Shown: piece by piece, positions 12,542 through 25,489 of the stretch
Numbering within the stretch: position 1 is the first letter of the stretch
Layout of the letters: the number at the start of each line of letters is the position of its first letter
Origin: Solen grandis
Taxonomy: Eukaryota > Mollusca > Bivalvia > Adapedonta > Solenidae
Direction of reading: 5' to 3'
NCBI GenBank assembly: GCA_021229015.1
Contig: CM037778.1
Span: forward strand, 81,635,842 to 81,699,841
Length of the DNA stretch: 64,000 nucleotides
Notes under the pieces: generated by a model
Told to the model about the DNA's origin: nothing
Databases searched by the model: none
The model's input: the letters and a program-made list of their open reading frames with translations, nothing else
Made by a program: the position numbers and the translations under genes

Positions 12542-15060
12542 CTTTACAGTCGAGGGCATTATTCGCAGTGAAATATGTATACAAATATGATTTTTCGAAA
12601 AAAATTCCCATTTCCCCCAAAGAAACTTGTTTGCGAAGGAAACACTTTCATTAAAATCGAAAAAGTGTTTTTCCGAAACGGCAGTCTTCCATGCAAATAC
12701 CCATGCGTGTCATGCAAAAGACCCTCAATTCAACTTGAAGACAGTAACCTGAAACAGAAGATCGACAGTTATTGTTCCAAAAAGAGGATTTGTGCCATTA
12801 AAACTGTCATTCCCGACGGAGTAATTGTAGTGGAATACACATGTCAGGGTCAGTCTCTCTCTCTCTCTCTCTCTCTCTCAAACTCATAAATATATATTGC
12901 TAACATTACATTTATTGTCATTTGTTTAAATTTTAAGATATAATGGCATAAATATATGGCACTTTTTGCACAAGAATTGAAACTAGAATACCCATTAGAG
13001 ACCCAAGTGTTCCTACGGTCAACCAAACAATCTTTCACGAACGATACCAGACCGACCTTAAATTAAGCCTGAATGATATTTGTGAAAAGGATATGCGTTG
13101 ACCGCTTTCCAGTCTGGATCTTAGATAGAACAGAGCCCACATCTTCGTGCATAAGAAAAATGCATATAGAAAATAGCGATTCACATTTTACATGAAAAAA
13201 ACGTGAAAAATGCAATATGTTATAAGGTTCACATTATTTTCACTTTTTTAGAATTGTTCTACTATATTTTTAGCAGCAGTCTACATTGTATCTCCTTCTA
13301 CTGCAACCACAGCAGGTAAGAAATATATGATTTTCAGGTAATGATATAGTCAGTATTAATTTAAGCTCACCTATTTTCGTTTATGATACCATATAATTAG
13401 CATGAAATAAATTTATATGAAACAGAAGAAGGTAATACTCTTCTAATTTATCTAATACTGCTCAGCAAACAGACAATACTACCGACTAGATATACTTTTG
13501 TTTTTTATGTATTTGCTTTTGATCGTTTTCATTTGGTATAGTACCTCTTCAACTTTTCAATACATTACCTAACTATATTATCAACTTTTGGTCTAAATTG
13601 CATCATGATCTGTGTACAACATCTGCGAATTTTCTAAAGAAGAATTACATTCAACAAAATAGAGGACTGATTCCGAAGAACGATTAAAACATTCGTACAA
13701 ATGAAATTTGTGATATTTTTAGAAATTTAATAATCATTAGTACAGTTTTTAAATTGATTTTATCTTCCGTTGTTACAGGGGAAGAAAACACGTTTCCTGT
13801 AGTTGCAAGTGTTGCCATAACAACCGTAGCTATAGTCACTATCGTCGTTATCATTACCATGACGTTACTGTACAAGAAAAGGTTAGTACCATACATCTAC
13901 TGAAATAGGTTTATTGCTTCCCAGAAAATACATACGAATAGGTTGTTGTCTTTAATGACAGTCAATATTGTACACTTATCACATTATGTAGAAAAATTAC
14001 ATATAGTTGTTATATTCACTCTAAGGTTTCAAGTGTAAAAATGGGCATGCAAACTGGGACTCGAATCCGAGACTTTTCGCGAATGTTTTCAACCAAGGCC
14101 GCCTATTTATTATATCGAGTATTTTATGTATTCGAGGACTGTAAACAGTGAATTATGAATAATACGACATACCTCCTAATAATTACACATGAGTATTAAA
14201 TAAAATATGTTATAATTTCAGCAGTTGTTTGCTGGATATCAGAGAGGAGGTATAAAAAGTAGAATCGTATTTCAGGATGGATAATATACGTATGTATATA
14301 TAATGGATATATGTATTTCAAAACTTAATTGTGATTACATATCACATTTGTAGGAGATTAAACACACAGAACGATTCGAGACAACCAAAAATTACAGAAA
14401 ACAAAGTGAACACTGACGGTCTAGATAAGACCACGGCTGCGTTCAGTTAACCATAACGCTCGCAACTGTTACGGCTTTGATTCCCGGCTTATACTCTATA
14501 CACTATGATACAACAAGTATACAAACGCTAACGTTATGGACTTAAAAGTGTAACTGGTCGCGGGACAGCATTGCGTTCAGTTAAGCATAACGCTTTCAAC
14601 TGTTCAGGGATTTGGTTAATTGCTGCACTCTATACGCTACGATACAATATAGGAATGTAAACGCTAACGTTAACTGAACGCAGGACAGATTTGTAGGCGA
14701 TGAATCACAAAAACCAGAGGAAAACCAACTCTACAACTATGCATACATCGAGTCCCTTAGGAACGTAGAAGCTTGTGGCAAATTTATTGCATCTGTTGGT
14801 TTAAAGAAGACTTATTATGACCATTTAGGGGGTAATTATCATGTAAACAAGAAGACTGAAAGCGTGTACAATGTCGCTGATTATAATAGGAATAATCTCG
14901 AAAACGATTACGACATTGTCAACCGTGTCATACGAGGCCCTTGAAGTAACAATGTATACGGCATTGCCAGCGGACTAAGTCAGGCTTCCGCCACTGACAA
15001 TGAGTACAGCGTTACATTAAAGCAAATTGTTATGAGCGGGATACGGAAGAAGGCCAAAAT
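12542..15060 (+). pseudogene. Lectin-like transmembrane receptor, paralogue A (broken)
   Basis: Paralogue of the gene at 32,704-35,236 with the same four exons: Cys-rich lectin-like exon 12,542-12,848; a 42-base Ser/Thr-rich linker exon 13,274-13,315; a 103-base transmembrane exon 13,779-13,881; a tail exon from 14,354. Splice sites match the paralogue (AG/GT borders, same phases). Three defects are seen. The lectin exon shifts frame near 12,600, close to the noisy contig edge, so possibly a sequence error. A 247-bp MITE in the tail exon brings a TAA about 33 codons in. Beyond the MITE, a TGA at 14,941-14,943 replaces the glycine codon of the paralogue. If expressed, it would be a receptor with a short tail lacking almost all tyrosine motifs. 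An exon 1 with signal peptide is not visible; the first exon opens with a splice acceptor. Introns are also alignable, so the duplication covered the whole locus. Confidence 0.75.
14437..14683. mobile_element. 247-bp MITE inserted in the tail exon of paralogue A
   Basis: Ends are inverted copies: CTGCGTTCAGTTAAC on the left and its exact complement on the right. The inside is a degenerate dimer: the GCGTTCAGTTAA...TAACGCT block at the left end recurs at about 14,572, and AACGCTAACGTTA occurs near 14,525 and at the right end. It is absent from the matching position of the intact paralogue (about 34,725), which marks it as an insertion. No clear target duplication. Confidence 0.75.
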
Positions 15061-15585
15061 ACACCCAGTTTGATTGTGAATACAATGCATTTGTTACAGC
15101 AACATAGCATGCAAGAATGACTGACTGAGATAAAAAATAAACCGTATAAAGTGCTCTTAAGATGAAAACAATGACCTCAACCCAAAGATAAGCAACTCAA
15201 ATAAGCGTGTGATGGAAATGGCGTATATCCTCGGCCCTAAGACAACTTTATAACTGACTGAAATTGGTTGAATACGGCAGATATAAGTGAAATAATGGCT
15301 GTTTAAATGCGAGAGTAGTCAATACAATATACGGTCCTTACGGTTGATTATGTATTCGCAGAGAAATTTTTCAGGAAGGAAATACATGTATTTAAATGAA
15401 TGAATAAAGATAATCTTGCAAATACTTCGGCAAATATTGCCTATATGACGAAATAATGAAAATAATGCTTCAGCGTTTATGTACTGGCGCAATATTTTTA
15501 ATGTATTTTTCCTCTACATAACGGCATTTTTTGTAAGGAGTGACTTTATTTATTTACGAATATTTTAAGTAAAAGCATATATTCC
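15061..15585. other. 3' flank of paralogue A
   Basis: The first ~70 bases still align with the sequence after the stop of the intact paralogue (35,237-35,320). The rest is AT-rich with no gene. Confidence 0.5.
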
Positions 15586-15587
15586 GG

Positions 15588-15775
15588 ACGTTGTCTTATA
15601 GTTAGAGCGTCTACCCTGGAGTCGCACGGTCGTGGGTTCGATCCCCTGCCGCGACATACCAAAGTCCTAAAGAATAGTACTAGCAGAGATCCTTTGCTTG
15701 ACGCTCAGCATATAAATGTATTTCCAGGACTTGTTTGCCCGGTGTCAGAATAGTGTGACTGGTGACTACATACGT
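15588..15775 (+). repeat. tRNA-derived SINE, family A
   Basis: The head has an A box (TAGTTAGAGCG) and a B box (GGGTTCGATCC), as in a tRNA-derived pol III promoter. The body matches the reverse complement of 27,490-27,782 and 43,972-44,226 (shared CGCGACATACCAAAGTC and GCTTGACGCT words). This copy lacks the distal GTTTAACGTCCCACC end. Confidence 0.75.
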
Positions 15776-16980
15776 GCTAAAGTCATTAACAATTATCGCA
15801 TAGACGTGACAGCTGACCTTGCTCAAGACCAATTCCAGTAAAGAAATATAACAAACTCCTTTTCTGATCCAAAATTTGATATACCTGTGAAAAATGATGA
15901 ACTGTGCACAAAAGACGGACGAAAAGTGGCCGCAACGGTCACCAGGTGGGCGCTGCTGACTTGCATCCATATTTAAAAATAATCACAAGGGGGTGTTCTA
16001 TATGTATGCCAAGTTTTATACTTTTAACCCAAAGTCCACGATTTTATGCTTATTCGCCCCTCTATTATAGCACCATATACATGTTAGTTCATAGGATGTT
16101 TTGTGTGGTGTGTACATGTTTAGATATAAAATTGCATTATTTGATTAACAGCCCTCTTATACATAGTATACATATATATATTTATTATCATGTTATAAAG
16201 AATATGACAAAGCTGCATTCATTTGTAAATTAAATATTTAGAGTAAAATTTTCATTTGAATAGACATTAATTATATACATTTAATCATATTTGTGTCTAT
16301 AAAGTAAAAGATTTTACATATTTTTCGGAGAGCATATTTTTCAGGACATACTTTTACAAAATGATTCTCATCTACAATATTTAAACTGCTACAGCAGTCT
16401 CTGTTCCATTCCGACTGTACATGCCGGTTTCAATTTTCCAATCATAAGAAGAAAATCTAGCTAAAGAAAAAAATAATACACAAGGAAATAAATCTAAATA
16501 TTATTTATTGAGTGTAAACATACTGTGCGTCTTATGATACATTTTGAGAACTTAATGAAATAGACATATCCACGTAATTTATGCAAATTAGTGATTTTAT
16601 TTTTCGGATTTGAATAATAATAAATGCTAAGAAAGAAAGAGTAAAAAAATTGATTGTTATGACCCCATTATAATGAAAATGAATATCTGTCAGGATAGAG
16701 GAATTATCATATAATGTGATATATGTCACAGAAATGTTTTTGTGCTGCAGGATTCTTTCAGTGTTACTATGATATATCTATAACAACAAATAAATTTCAT
16801 ATCAATTATTTATTTACTACAATTGTTACAAGATATATTTATATTTCATCCCCGCCCCTTTATATATGAGCACATATAAAACAAAATAATATATTCCACA
16901 AAGGACAAAACCTAACATGGTTCCTCCACATAGAATAACACGTCTCACCAATACATCTCACAAGACTCTCCACATAGCTT
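15776..16980. other. Intergenic, no gene seen
   Basis: AT-rich, with scattered short frames without domain features. Confidence 0.5.
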
Positions 16981-16984
16981 ATAG

Positions 16985-17220
16985 GCTCCACAAAGGAATC
17001 CCCCGATGCGCTCCACACAGGACCCGCTCCACCACACAGGAAATACAGGACACGCTCCACACAGGCAACGCCCCATACAGCGAACTCAGGACACGCTTCA
17101 CGCAGGAAACACAGAACACTCGGGAAACGCCTTACACAGGTAACGCATCATACTGAAACACAGGACACGTTTCACACAGGAAACGCAGCACATGATCCAC
17201 ACAGGAAACGCTCAGGAATG
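16985..17220. repeat. Degenerate tandem repeat (CACACAGGAAACGC-like)
   Basis: A loosely repeating unit of about 20 bases built on CTCCACACAGGA and GGAAACGC, diverged from copy to copy. The open frame through it (16,917-17,156) follows the repeat and shows no protein character. Confidence 0.65.
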
Positions 17221-18165
17221 TCATCCTCATAGGACTTCCTCCAAGAATAGATTGCCCGTCTATGACATTTGGCAAAAAGGATGTACATTTACCATCATTA
17301 TAGAAAGTGTATATATTTAAACTTTACATACAGATATAATATACATCCTTATATACTGTTTAAACATATATCACAGACTGTCTGCTAAAATAATACACCG
17401 TTTAAAATGTGTTTCTTATGTAAGCATCATATATTCTTTGAGATACATGTATCTTACAAATATGTTACCACTATAATGCCATAAATCGTCATATAATCTT
17501 TTAAAATACCGTGTCCATACCGTGTCTAATCTATAAACTATAAATTAGCCGAATTCAGCGAATTTTAGAGCATTTTATATGAATAATTTAACGTATCATT
17601 TTTTGCATCTAGACTATACAAACTAAGACATAAATACCTCAGTCAAAACCACTCAACACACACAATTCAGCACAAAGCACCGTCCTCTCATTAGTTCTAT
17701 AAATATTCCGTCGCTTTGTGATATGTTTTTAGTTGGGGTCAAGCGACGTCATATCGAAAAGCCTCAAAAGCACATAGCAAAATAAAAAATGTGCAACTTT
17801 CATAATATCAGTGATACCTCTCATTATATTATTGAACTAAACCCTAAAAATCTAAATCCGCTAAATTTTGCACAAAAATTTCGCCAAAATGTATTCGTTT
17901 AAGTTTATTAATTCAATGTGATCATCCTCTTCACTATAAAAAAAAACGCCATAACTAAGGGTAAATAAATTTGCGAATCGGAACAGACGAAAATTTTATT
18001 TGAAAATTATTGAGCACATACCGACCGTGTTTATAATTTTGTTATATGGGAATGTTTCAATACAATAACTTATACAGAATATCTAGATGACAATGACAAA
18101 GTCATCTGTGACAGGAATTACTCTTTCACATTTCAGGTACTTTCCTTTAAAATTTCGATTAAAAA
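17221..18165. other. Intergenic, no gene seen
   Basis: AT-rich; nothing recognisable. Confidence 0.5.
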
Positions 18166-18171
18166 TGAAAA

Positions 18172-19042
18172 TTGATTCACTATCAACCGAATGAGAATGG
18201 ACTTAATCCTCTTACATGTAAACGGGTGTATGAGCATATCGTACTCCCAAAAGCTTTATTTAAGATCGAATGCTTGTATAATTTCACTAATGGCGAGTTA
18301 CATTGTATTGAGCGTGCCCAAAGACATTGCATAAAAACGATGCAACATTTAGCCACCCGCACTTTTATTCACATAGCTTTCAGTCTTTTAAAGGCATTAC
18401 CTATGAGTGCAGAAATTGAAAAACAGAAACTCATCCTATTTGGACAATTGTGTCACCTTGAAAATGTGCTGTTAAACAATTGTTCTTCATGCCACTAACC
18501 TCCTACAAACTACAAATAAATGAAAATGGGTTCGTGTCAGATTTACACAAAATCTTAGAAAAATTGAAACTAACCGTTATTTTAGATAAATTCATAAGTC
18601 ATAGTGTATTTCCAAATAAACAAATGTGGAAAGAAATGGTACATATCTGCATGGGAAATAGATATAAGCGCCAACGAATTTGATCGTTTCCGCTCCGTGC
18701 ATTCTCAATTCCAATACACTGACATTTGGCTGTATGCATGTATTTTTCCACGACTTTTAATTAAATGCAAATCTGTTGATAAATGATAGACTGACCACAT
18801 CTTGCTAGACTGTCCCATTATGATAGAATGTAGGCGTCGACTTATGTTTAAAATACAAAGATTGTTTGGTGAACGTGTTAAAGACACCATGCAATTTCTA
18901 GAAAGAACAGCATTTGTAAATACGTAGCTAGGCGTACTTTGTCCATGTCTACTGAACATTCTCCAAGACAGATATAATAATTTTCTTGGGGTATTATTTC
19001 ATCACTGTCACGAGATTTGGCTGGAGTTTAAAATCAATTAAA
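18172..19042 (+). pseudogene. 5'-truncated LINE, C-terminal part of the RT ORF
   Basis: Translation across three frames gives the region after the reverse transcriptase palm in APE-type LINEs: a segment with LTCKRVYEHIVLPKALF and HCIERAQRHCIKTMQ, then a stretch ending in an H-x4-C block (HILLDCP) characteristic of their C-termini. Frames change near 18,490 and 18,640 and stops occur at about 18,784 and 18,926. EN and RT catalytic domains are absent, so this is a 5'-truncated dead copy. Confidence 0.75.
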
Positions 19043-19217
19043 CCAAGTTAGAAAATAATGTGTTCAAGTTTTTGAATTGTAATTAATGAATCTCTTTCTC
19101 GTCAAGTACTACACTAGTTCTGCCATACATTAATCCTTGCGTTTCGTTCCGGCAAGGGTTATCCCAGTTATGAAGTGAACTAGTACATAGTCCAAATTTG
19201 TGTTATCTTTTTTCCAC

Positions 19218-19248
19218 TCATATATATATATATATATATGTACACACA

Positions 19249-19285
<37 letters not shown>
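19218..19285. repeat. AT then CA/GT microsatellite
   Basis: A (TA)n run passes through CACACACACG into a (GT)n run. Simple repeat; frames through it are not genes. Confidence 0.85.
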
Positions 19286-19287
<2 letters not shown>

Positions 19288-19795
19288 ATTTCTCTTCATA
19301 CAATAGCCCTAATAGTTCGTTTCGGTAAGGACTCAAGGATCTCAATTATGAAGGGATATTTTTATTTTATTATTACTTATTATTATATTTTCTTTTCCTT
19401 TGATACATCTGTTTTCTGTATTCGCTCATGATTTTTTTTATTTCTCATATGTTCTATAAGTGTCTCTTAACATTCACACAATATTCTCGGTAATGACTAA
19501 TCAAGGATTAACTTATATTCAAAATTATTTCTGATTTCTTTCTTCTTTTTTTGTGACTCTTCTATGAATGTTCCTGGTGTAAATTGTATGTTTGTATTGA
19601 AATGCCATGTATGTTGTTTCTTCCCATTGTGTTTCCTTGTCCTTGATAAAAACAACCAGAATGTGCTCAAGTTTATTAATATTTAAATTGAGTAGACATA
19701 TTATCCAAACGACTGAAATAATATCGGGAGGACGTTTACCCCATTAAACAAACAAACACATGATGGAAAAATATAGATAATGGCGATATAGTTTC
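19286..19795. other. Intergenic, no gene seen
   Basis: AT-rich. Three diverged copies of a phrase ending in TCAAGGAT/ATTATGAAG-like words seem present between 19,120 and 19,520, but they are too decayed to define a unit. Confidence 0.4.
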
Positions 19796-19796
19796 A

Positions 19797-19844
<48 letters not shown>

Positions 19845-19960
19845 GTATGTGTGTGTATGTGTATGTATACATGCACGCATGTTCACGCGTATATGTGTGT
19901 ATATATGTGTGCATATGTATAGGTATGTATATACGTGTATGTGCATGTGCATGTATGCAC
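19797..19960. repeat. TA and GT/TATG microsatellite
   Basis: About 44 bases of pure TA are followed by a GTGTATGT-type compound repeat. Confidence 0.9.
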
Positions 19961-21555
19961 ATAAATAGTTTTGAAAAAAAAATATGCATGCAAATATGAA
20001 TGAGTTAAGTAAAATATTTTATTGTGTCTTGTGTGTTTTTTCCTGCTATTTTCATGTTGTATTGTAATCTTCAAAACTGGAGGAAATAAAGATATAAAAC
20101 CCTGGGTTTCAAAAACCTGGTTTTTAGTACCTTCAGTACTATGAAATAATTCAAAACCCCTCCAAACGTAAACAAGAATGAATGACTCAAAAACCATATT
20201 TATATAAATGAACCTTGAAGCCAGTTTAGAACTTGTGGTTATATATAAAAGGATGTGGCGACCCAGGACTAGTTCTGGGGATTCTCCTGCATTGCAATAA
20301 TGCTGGCGGTTTCCCAACACTTGCCTATTGACTCAACGCTTCCTTATATTTATATATAATACCTTCCTTCAGATCTGTACCATTCGACGGTCAGGAGCAG
20401 GCTAAATGAGAGAGAGAAAATGATCGCCTTTTATAGTGTTCAGGTAAGGTGGCGCCTTCTGTGTCACCATAGCAATATGCTGGCGCCTACAGTACGTATT
20501 TGTTTTATAAGCGTCCAGTAATATGATCAAATTTACATCAACGAAATGCGAAGGAAATTGTAGGATAACAATATGATTAATATTTGGAATTGATAACTTG
20601 AAATGAATATAATTCTAGGTAAGTAAATAAAACCATTGATTTTAAATACCTCTTTTGAAGAATATACAATGATTTTGTACTGCTTGATTTCCCGGCTACT
20701 TCATCAAAGGGAGATAACTATTGCAAAACTTGATAACTACATCTTCGTTACATTACCAATGAAATATTGATCTTAAATTTCAATACCTGTGCATAGTATA
20801 TACCTGTATACTGTTTGAAATTGAATCAGATTATTTTGTAGAAATATATTTAAATAAAAGGATATTGCTAAATACTTTTGGAAATCATAAGTTTCAAATT
20901 CAGTCCCATTGTGGATTTTCCTGATATAAAAGGCCATGTCCCCCTTTCCCATTTTGTTTGGACAACATTGGACAACAGGCCTTTTTCCAGGTACCAATTC
21001 CCAACTGAAAATGTCTTTCCATCATGAAGAAGCGACAAATTTGACAACTCATTTCATGCAATGTTTTATGTCCCCAATCTAGAAAGATTTACATGCTGGA
21101 GCATAAATAGGAGATTGATATGAATAAAACACCTTTTTAAGCATGCATTATTAGTTTCAGATTCAATTCATATTTTTTTAAACAAAACCATGGTGTAATT
21201 TGTCACACAACAGTGTTATGTGAAGGTAAGATAAAGATTGAAAAAAATGTATCATTTATCAGTGAAATGAATAAAACACAGCACAGTCAATTACAATCAA
21301 TTCTGAACACGTCTATAAAAAATAAAATTAAAACAATACACAAACATCAAATCACATTCTTTATTTAAGGCATTCATATGTATGTTATTTATGTAGGATA
21401 GAACTTAACAACAATCGAGTTGATCCTGAAAAAGAAACTGTTTCAGGGCTAGAGAAGAATGATAACGATACAAAGTGGCGAGAAACAGCGATTTTCACGT
21501 CAATTGCAAATATCTGCAAAGTACACATTTATCATCTGTACAGATCACAGATCAA
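19961..21555. other. Intergenic, no gene seen
   Basis: No coding pattern in 1.6 kb. Short higher-GC stretches at 20,255-20,330 and 20,450-20,500 may be old repeats. Confidence 0.45.
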
Positions 21556-21559
21556 ATAA

Positions 21560-22130
21560 AAATGTACCGTAGAGTAATCGATACGTGCTAGCATGGACCG
21601 CAGCTCCCTCTTCTTACAGTGTTCCTTCACGGTCTTGATGATCCTCTGGTCTAGAGGCTGGTGTTGATATGTTGTGCTTGCTAGGAGGAACAGCATCTTT
21701 ACATTTGACAGCTCAAGTTACCGTAGGTGTGACGGAGCATTCTCCAATAGGAGGTGGACGTCCCAACCAGCTGCTCCCATCCTGCGATTGAAGAGTTTGG
21801 TCCAGTCTAAAAAAGTTTTCAGTATTCATCCATGCTTTGGCATTGTAGTTCCATGTCACTGACAAAGGAGCTTTATCCATATTCTTGAATTACCTCGACT
21901 TCGCACTTTTGCCAATAACAAGTGGCTTTTCAAAGTTACCATTCATGTTCACACACAATACAACAGACAGTATTCCATCCCTTACACTGATCACAATGGA
22001 TGACCAGGGTCTTATTAGGCAGGGCTCGATCAATGTTGTAGATGTCATAAGATCTGTAGATTTCTAGTAGAGTCGGCAGTCGCTCCTTCCAATCGTCAAC
22101 AGTCGCTGCAGACACACTACCAGCTTAAAA
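21560..22130 (-). pseudogene. pogo/Tigger-like DDE transposase remnant
   Basis: Read on the minus strand, the segment gives successive blocks of a DDE_1 (pogo/Tigger/CENP-B type) transposase: a strand ending KPLVIGKSAKSR, then WNYNAKAWMNTE, then the second catalytic block LLLENAPSHL, then the QPLDQRIIKTVK block before a basic C-terminal stretch. The usual Asp-Asn of the second block reads Glu-Asn. Several stops and frame changes occur. DNA-binding N-terminus and terminal repeats were not found. A decayed cut-and-paste transposon. Confidence 0.75.
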
Positions 22131-22668
22131 GAATTATTTGGAACTTTATCCCATGTTCGTGTCATATAGATCTTATCATATAGGCTTAATATTATAAACA
22201 AGAGTGTTTGAAGCACACAGGTTGAAGTTGTCATTTTGTTTTCTTAATTGTGAATCGTTTATTTTGACGTCAAGTCAGGAAAATATATTTCATAAACAAA
22301 AAAAATGACCGCCGATAGTTTTCAATGTCGTCGTAGATAGACTATATTGACATTGCTAGGGTGTCGTTAAAGAGCAATAGGGATGTAAGAATGTCATGCG
22401 GTGGCGCTCCTACTGATATGTACCAGGTATCATACGTGTCATTAACCGTAGAATTCTGTATCCAATGAAAACTTATACAGCTTATAAAAAATAAGGAAAA
22501 CGCCTTTTTCATTCTAAATATGATCTAAGCTACACAGATATAATGGTCAAAGAGAAAAAATAGAAAGAAATTAATCGACAATCCCTAGATTCAAACCAGT
22601 TGGCAGTAAATCTATCCTATATATGCTCTTCGATTGGGGTAATTTATAAGGGTATTAGTATCTACATT
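22131..22668. other. Intergenic, no gene seen
   Basis: AT-rich flank between the pogo remnant and the TIR element. Confidence 0.5.
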
Positions 22669-23381
22669 CAGGGCTGTATAAATCCACTCGTCCGCTCGTA
22701 TTTACGAGTGAATTTCACGGTCGGACGAGCATAATTTCCCTGAACATTCGTCCGACCGGAAGAGTAACTTTTCGCGGCCAAGAAAGAAATGTTTCAGTAA
22801 AAAAATGAATTTCATATTGTTACGATGGTTAATCATGATCATAAACTCTTTACTTGATCAGGGGAGCTTATTATGATAAAATATCACCATAGCGACGCTC
22901 ATTTTTTAGAAAGATCCGTTAGGTGCTAGCGCAGACTGGTTCACAATATTCTGCGGTGTTTTTTCAATACGTTTTTTGTTAGTTTGCGGCACAGTCTGGG
23001 ACTACGGCAAACTCAGGGACTGCAAATATGTTTTGTTTCCGGCGGTCAAAATTTCGAAACAATTGTCAATGAAAACGCTTCTCGGCCGCAGAGACGACGA
23101 AAATACAAAAAGAGCGAGAGTTAAAACATAGGTAGCACCAAAGCGCTTACGATAAAACGAAACGCACAAAAAAAACCTGGATCATTGGTTTTCTGGCTTT
23201 CCGTGGTTGACGAAAAAAGAAGAAAAACTGTTTTGCGGTGTTTCCGCAAAATATCAAAAGCTTTATACAAGCAAAAATTAAAATCATTTTAGGACGAGCT
23301 AAATTTGTTTAAGGACGAGAAAGATCTTTCACCTACTCGTCCTACAGGACGAGTGACCTAAAAGAAAATTTTACATCCCTG
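22669..23381. mobile_element. 713-bp non-autonomous TIR element (hAT-like ends)
   Basis: The left end reads CAGGGCTGTATAAAT and the complement of the right end CAGGGATGTAAAAT. Both ends are followed inward by repeated CACTCGTCC/GGACGAGTG words, possibly transposase binding sites. ACATT flanks both sides as a direct repeat. CAGGG...CCCTG ends are typical of hAT elements, but hAT usually makes 8-bp duplications, so the superfamily is uncertain. No transposase inside. Confidence 0.7.
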
Positions 23382-24344
23382 ACATTAACATGTAAATGGA
23401 AACTTACAATACTTATAAAACTTATAATATGAAACCATATCTTTTTTCATCAAACTTTAAGAATAAATAAATTTGTGTTAAATACTTGATAAAAAATAAT
23501 TAATGTTATTAATGAACTTAAAACGTCTCATTCAGAATAATTAATAAGACTCATTAACACGACTTCTCGTCACAGCTACTGTACCTTGTATAAAGTTAAA
23601 TTGCTAAAGATCGTGTGATGTAAACATTGTTTTATTTTAAATACATTTTGTTACCAAAAAATAAATTAAATTGAACTTGAAATAAAACCCACAAGAATTG
23701 CATAACTTTTATTATTGTGCTACTATTTCAATGTGTCACTATGTCAATATTTCTGTTTTGTATAGTTGATATATCAATGTTTATTCATTCATATTTTATC
23801 ACAGAAAAACATGAATTGCATTACTTGTATCAATTTTGCAATATTTAGCCTTTCTAATAATTCAAATATTTTCTATTATCTCTTTGACTAATTACTATGA
23901 ATATATCTTCCCATTAATAAGACAAATGATCAAGTTGAAATCATCTAATTAGAAAATGCCATACCAAAATATTAACAGGTAATTGGTGATCCCATAATAG
24001 GGCCCCTGAATCCCCTCCTACATCTGCGAATTTGTGGTGTGATCACGCATGTCCCTCAAAATTGTACCAATGCATGATATCTTTAATCCCAGTGGATGCA
24101 ATTACACTGTCTCCGTTTTATCCGTTTACTCGTTTAGTAAAGTATACGCTTCTTTAGCACTTTTTCGAAAAGGAAGCAATAACTAAAATAGATGTAGGAC
24201 ACATCATTGATTTCAAAGACATTGTCTGAAGTCAATTTAGATATTAAACGTTATATCGCTATTTAAAATTTTACTTCACAATGAGACGTGCGAATATACC
24301 ACATTGTATATGTATATTTTGTTACGATTTCTGTTTGCCATACA
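23382..24344. other. Intergenic, no gene seen
   Basis: AT-rich. A lectin-like exon upstream of the transmembrane exon at 24,345 was looked for and not found. Confidence 0.45.
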
Positions 24345-24441
24345 GTTGTAGAAAATACCTTCCCTGTGACTGTTACCATACCAGCGTTACTGTAATCATT
24401 CTCGCTATTGTCATTGCCGTGTTTTTTGTGTGCAGGAAACG

Positions 24442-25411
24442 GTTAGTTTCATATGGTTTACAAGTCATGTTTACCTGATGTGTTATTTGTCTCAGTCTAC
24501 ATTATATCGTTAATTAGCGAATCACTTACTCATAGTTGCGGTTACAAACCTTCATACAAACATTGATAGAATGAAATCTTAGCCCCTAAAATTTAAAATA
24601 TAATTAAACCAACACAATCATAAATCTGATACCAAGCAGATCAGCTCTCAATAGAAATTAAATATTTATGAGAGGGAGAATACGTCATTGCAACAATTTG
24701 ATTCAATTACCCTTGTATCCAGCTGTTATTTATATAGGGAATTCAATAAATTGCGTGCAATAGGCCTATACAGATGGATTATGGCAGAGATATCATTTCA
24801 CAACGGAACAAGCATGTGCGCTGTTAAATCATAACTATAGAACAGTATCTGTCCATCTAATTATTTTTTGTATGATTATTTGTTTAACTTACAAGCCGCC
24901 CTAAGAAAACATATACGAGATTGCCTTTCCATGAAATCCTGATCGGACACAACTAAAACTAATTAGCGAATCTACTATTCAACTAAATGCGTTTTATTAT
25001 TAAGACCTCTCTCATAATGAATAATGGATCATATATTCAAAGAATTTAGTAAACGTAGAAAAGATATACACATTATCATGACCAAGTTAATTAAGTCATG
25101 GTTCATTTAAAATAAGTAAGTGTGAGTTTTGTCTCTTGGATTATAAAAACGTAATATTTCAAGTTTATATTTCCCCACTTGAAAATCTGGGTTTCAGTTA
25201 AAACATATTAAAACTCTGAACTAAATGTAATAATCCATGTGTTCTTAAAGAACAATGATTCTTAAATGAACAAAATATTTCCATCTCACCCCTTATTATT
25301 GTCATGATAGAACTAAAATACAAACGGGTCGACACATTGTCCAGGATTTCTTCTACTTAACTAGTACCGAATAAAGTGTGATATAAATTATTTATAGCTT
25401 ACTTTCAGTAA
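24442..25411. other. Intron-like spacer of paralogue C
   Basis: AT-rich, no coding sign, between the relict transmembrane exon and the LTR-like element. Confidence 0.4.
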
Positions 25412-25415
25412 TTAC

Positions 25416-25450
25416 TGTAGGGCCCGAGCCGACGCTTGAGTCTCCTCTAC

Positions 25451-25489
<39 letters not shown>

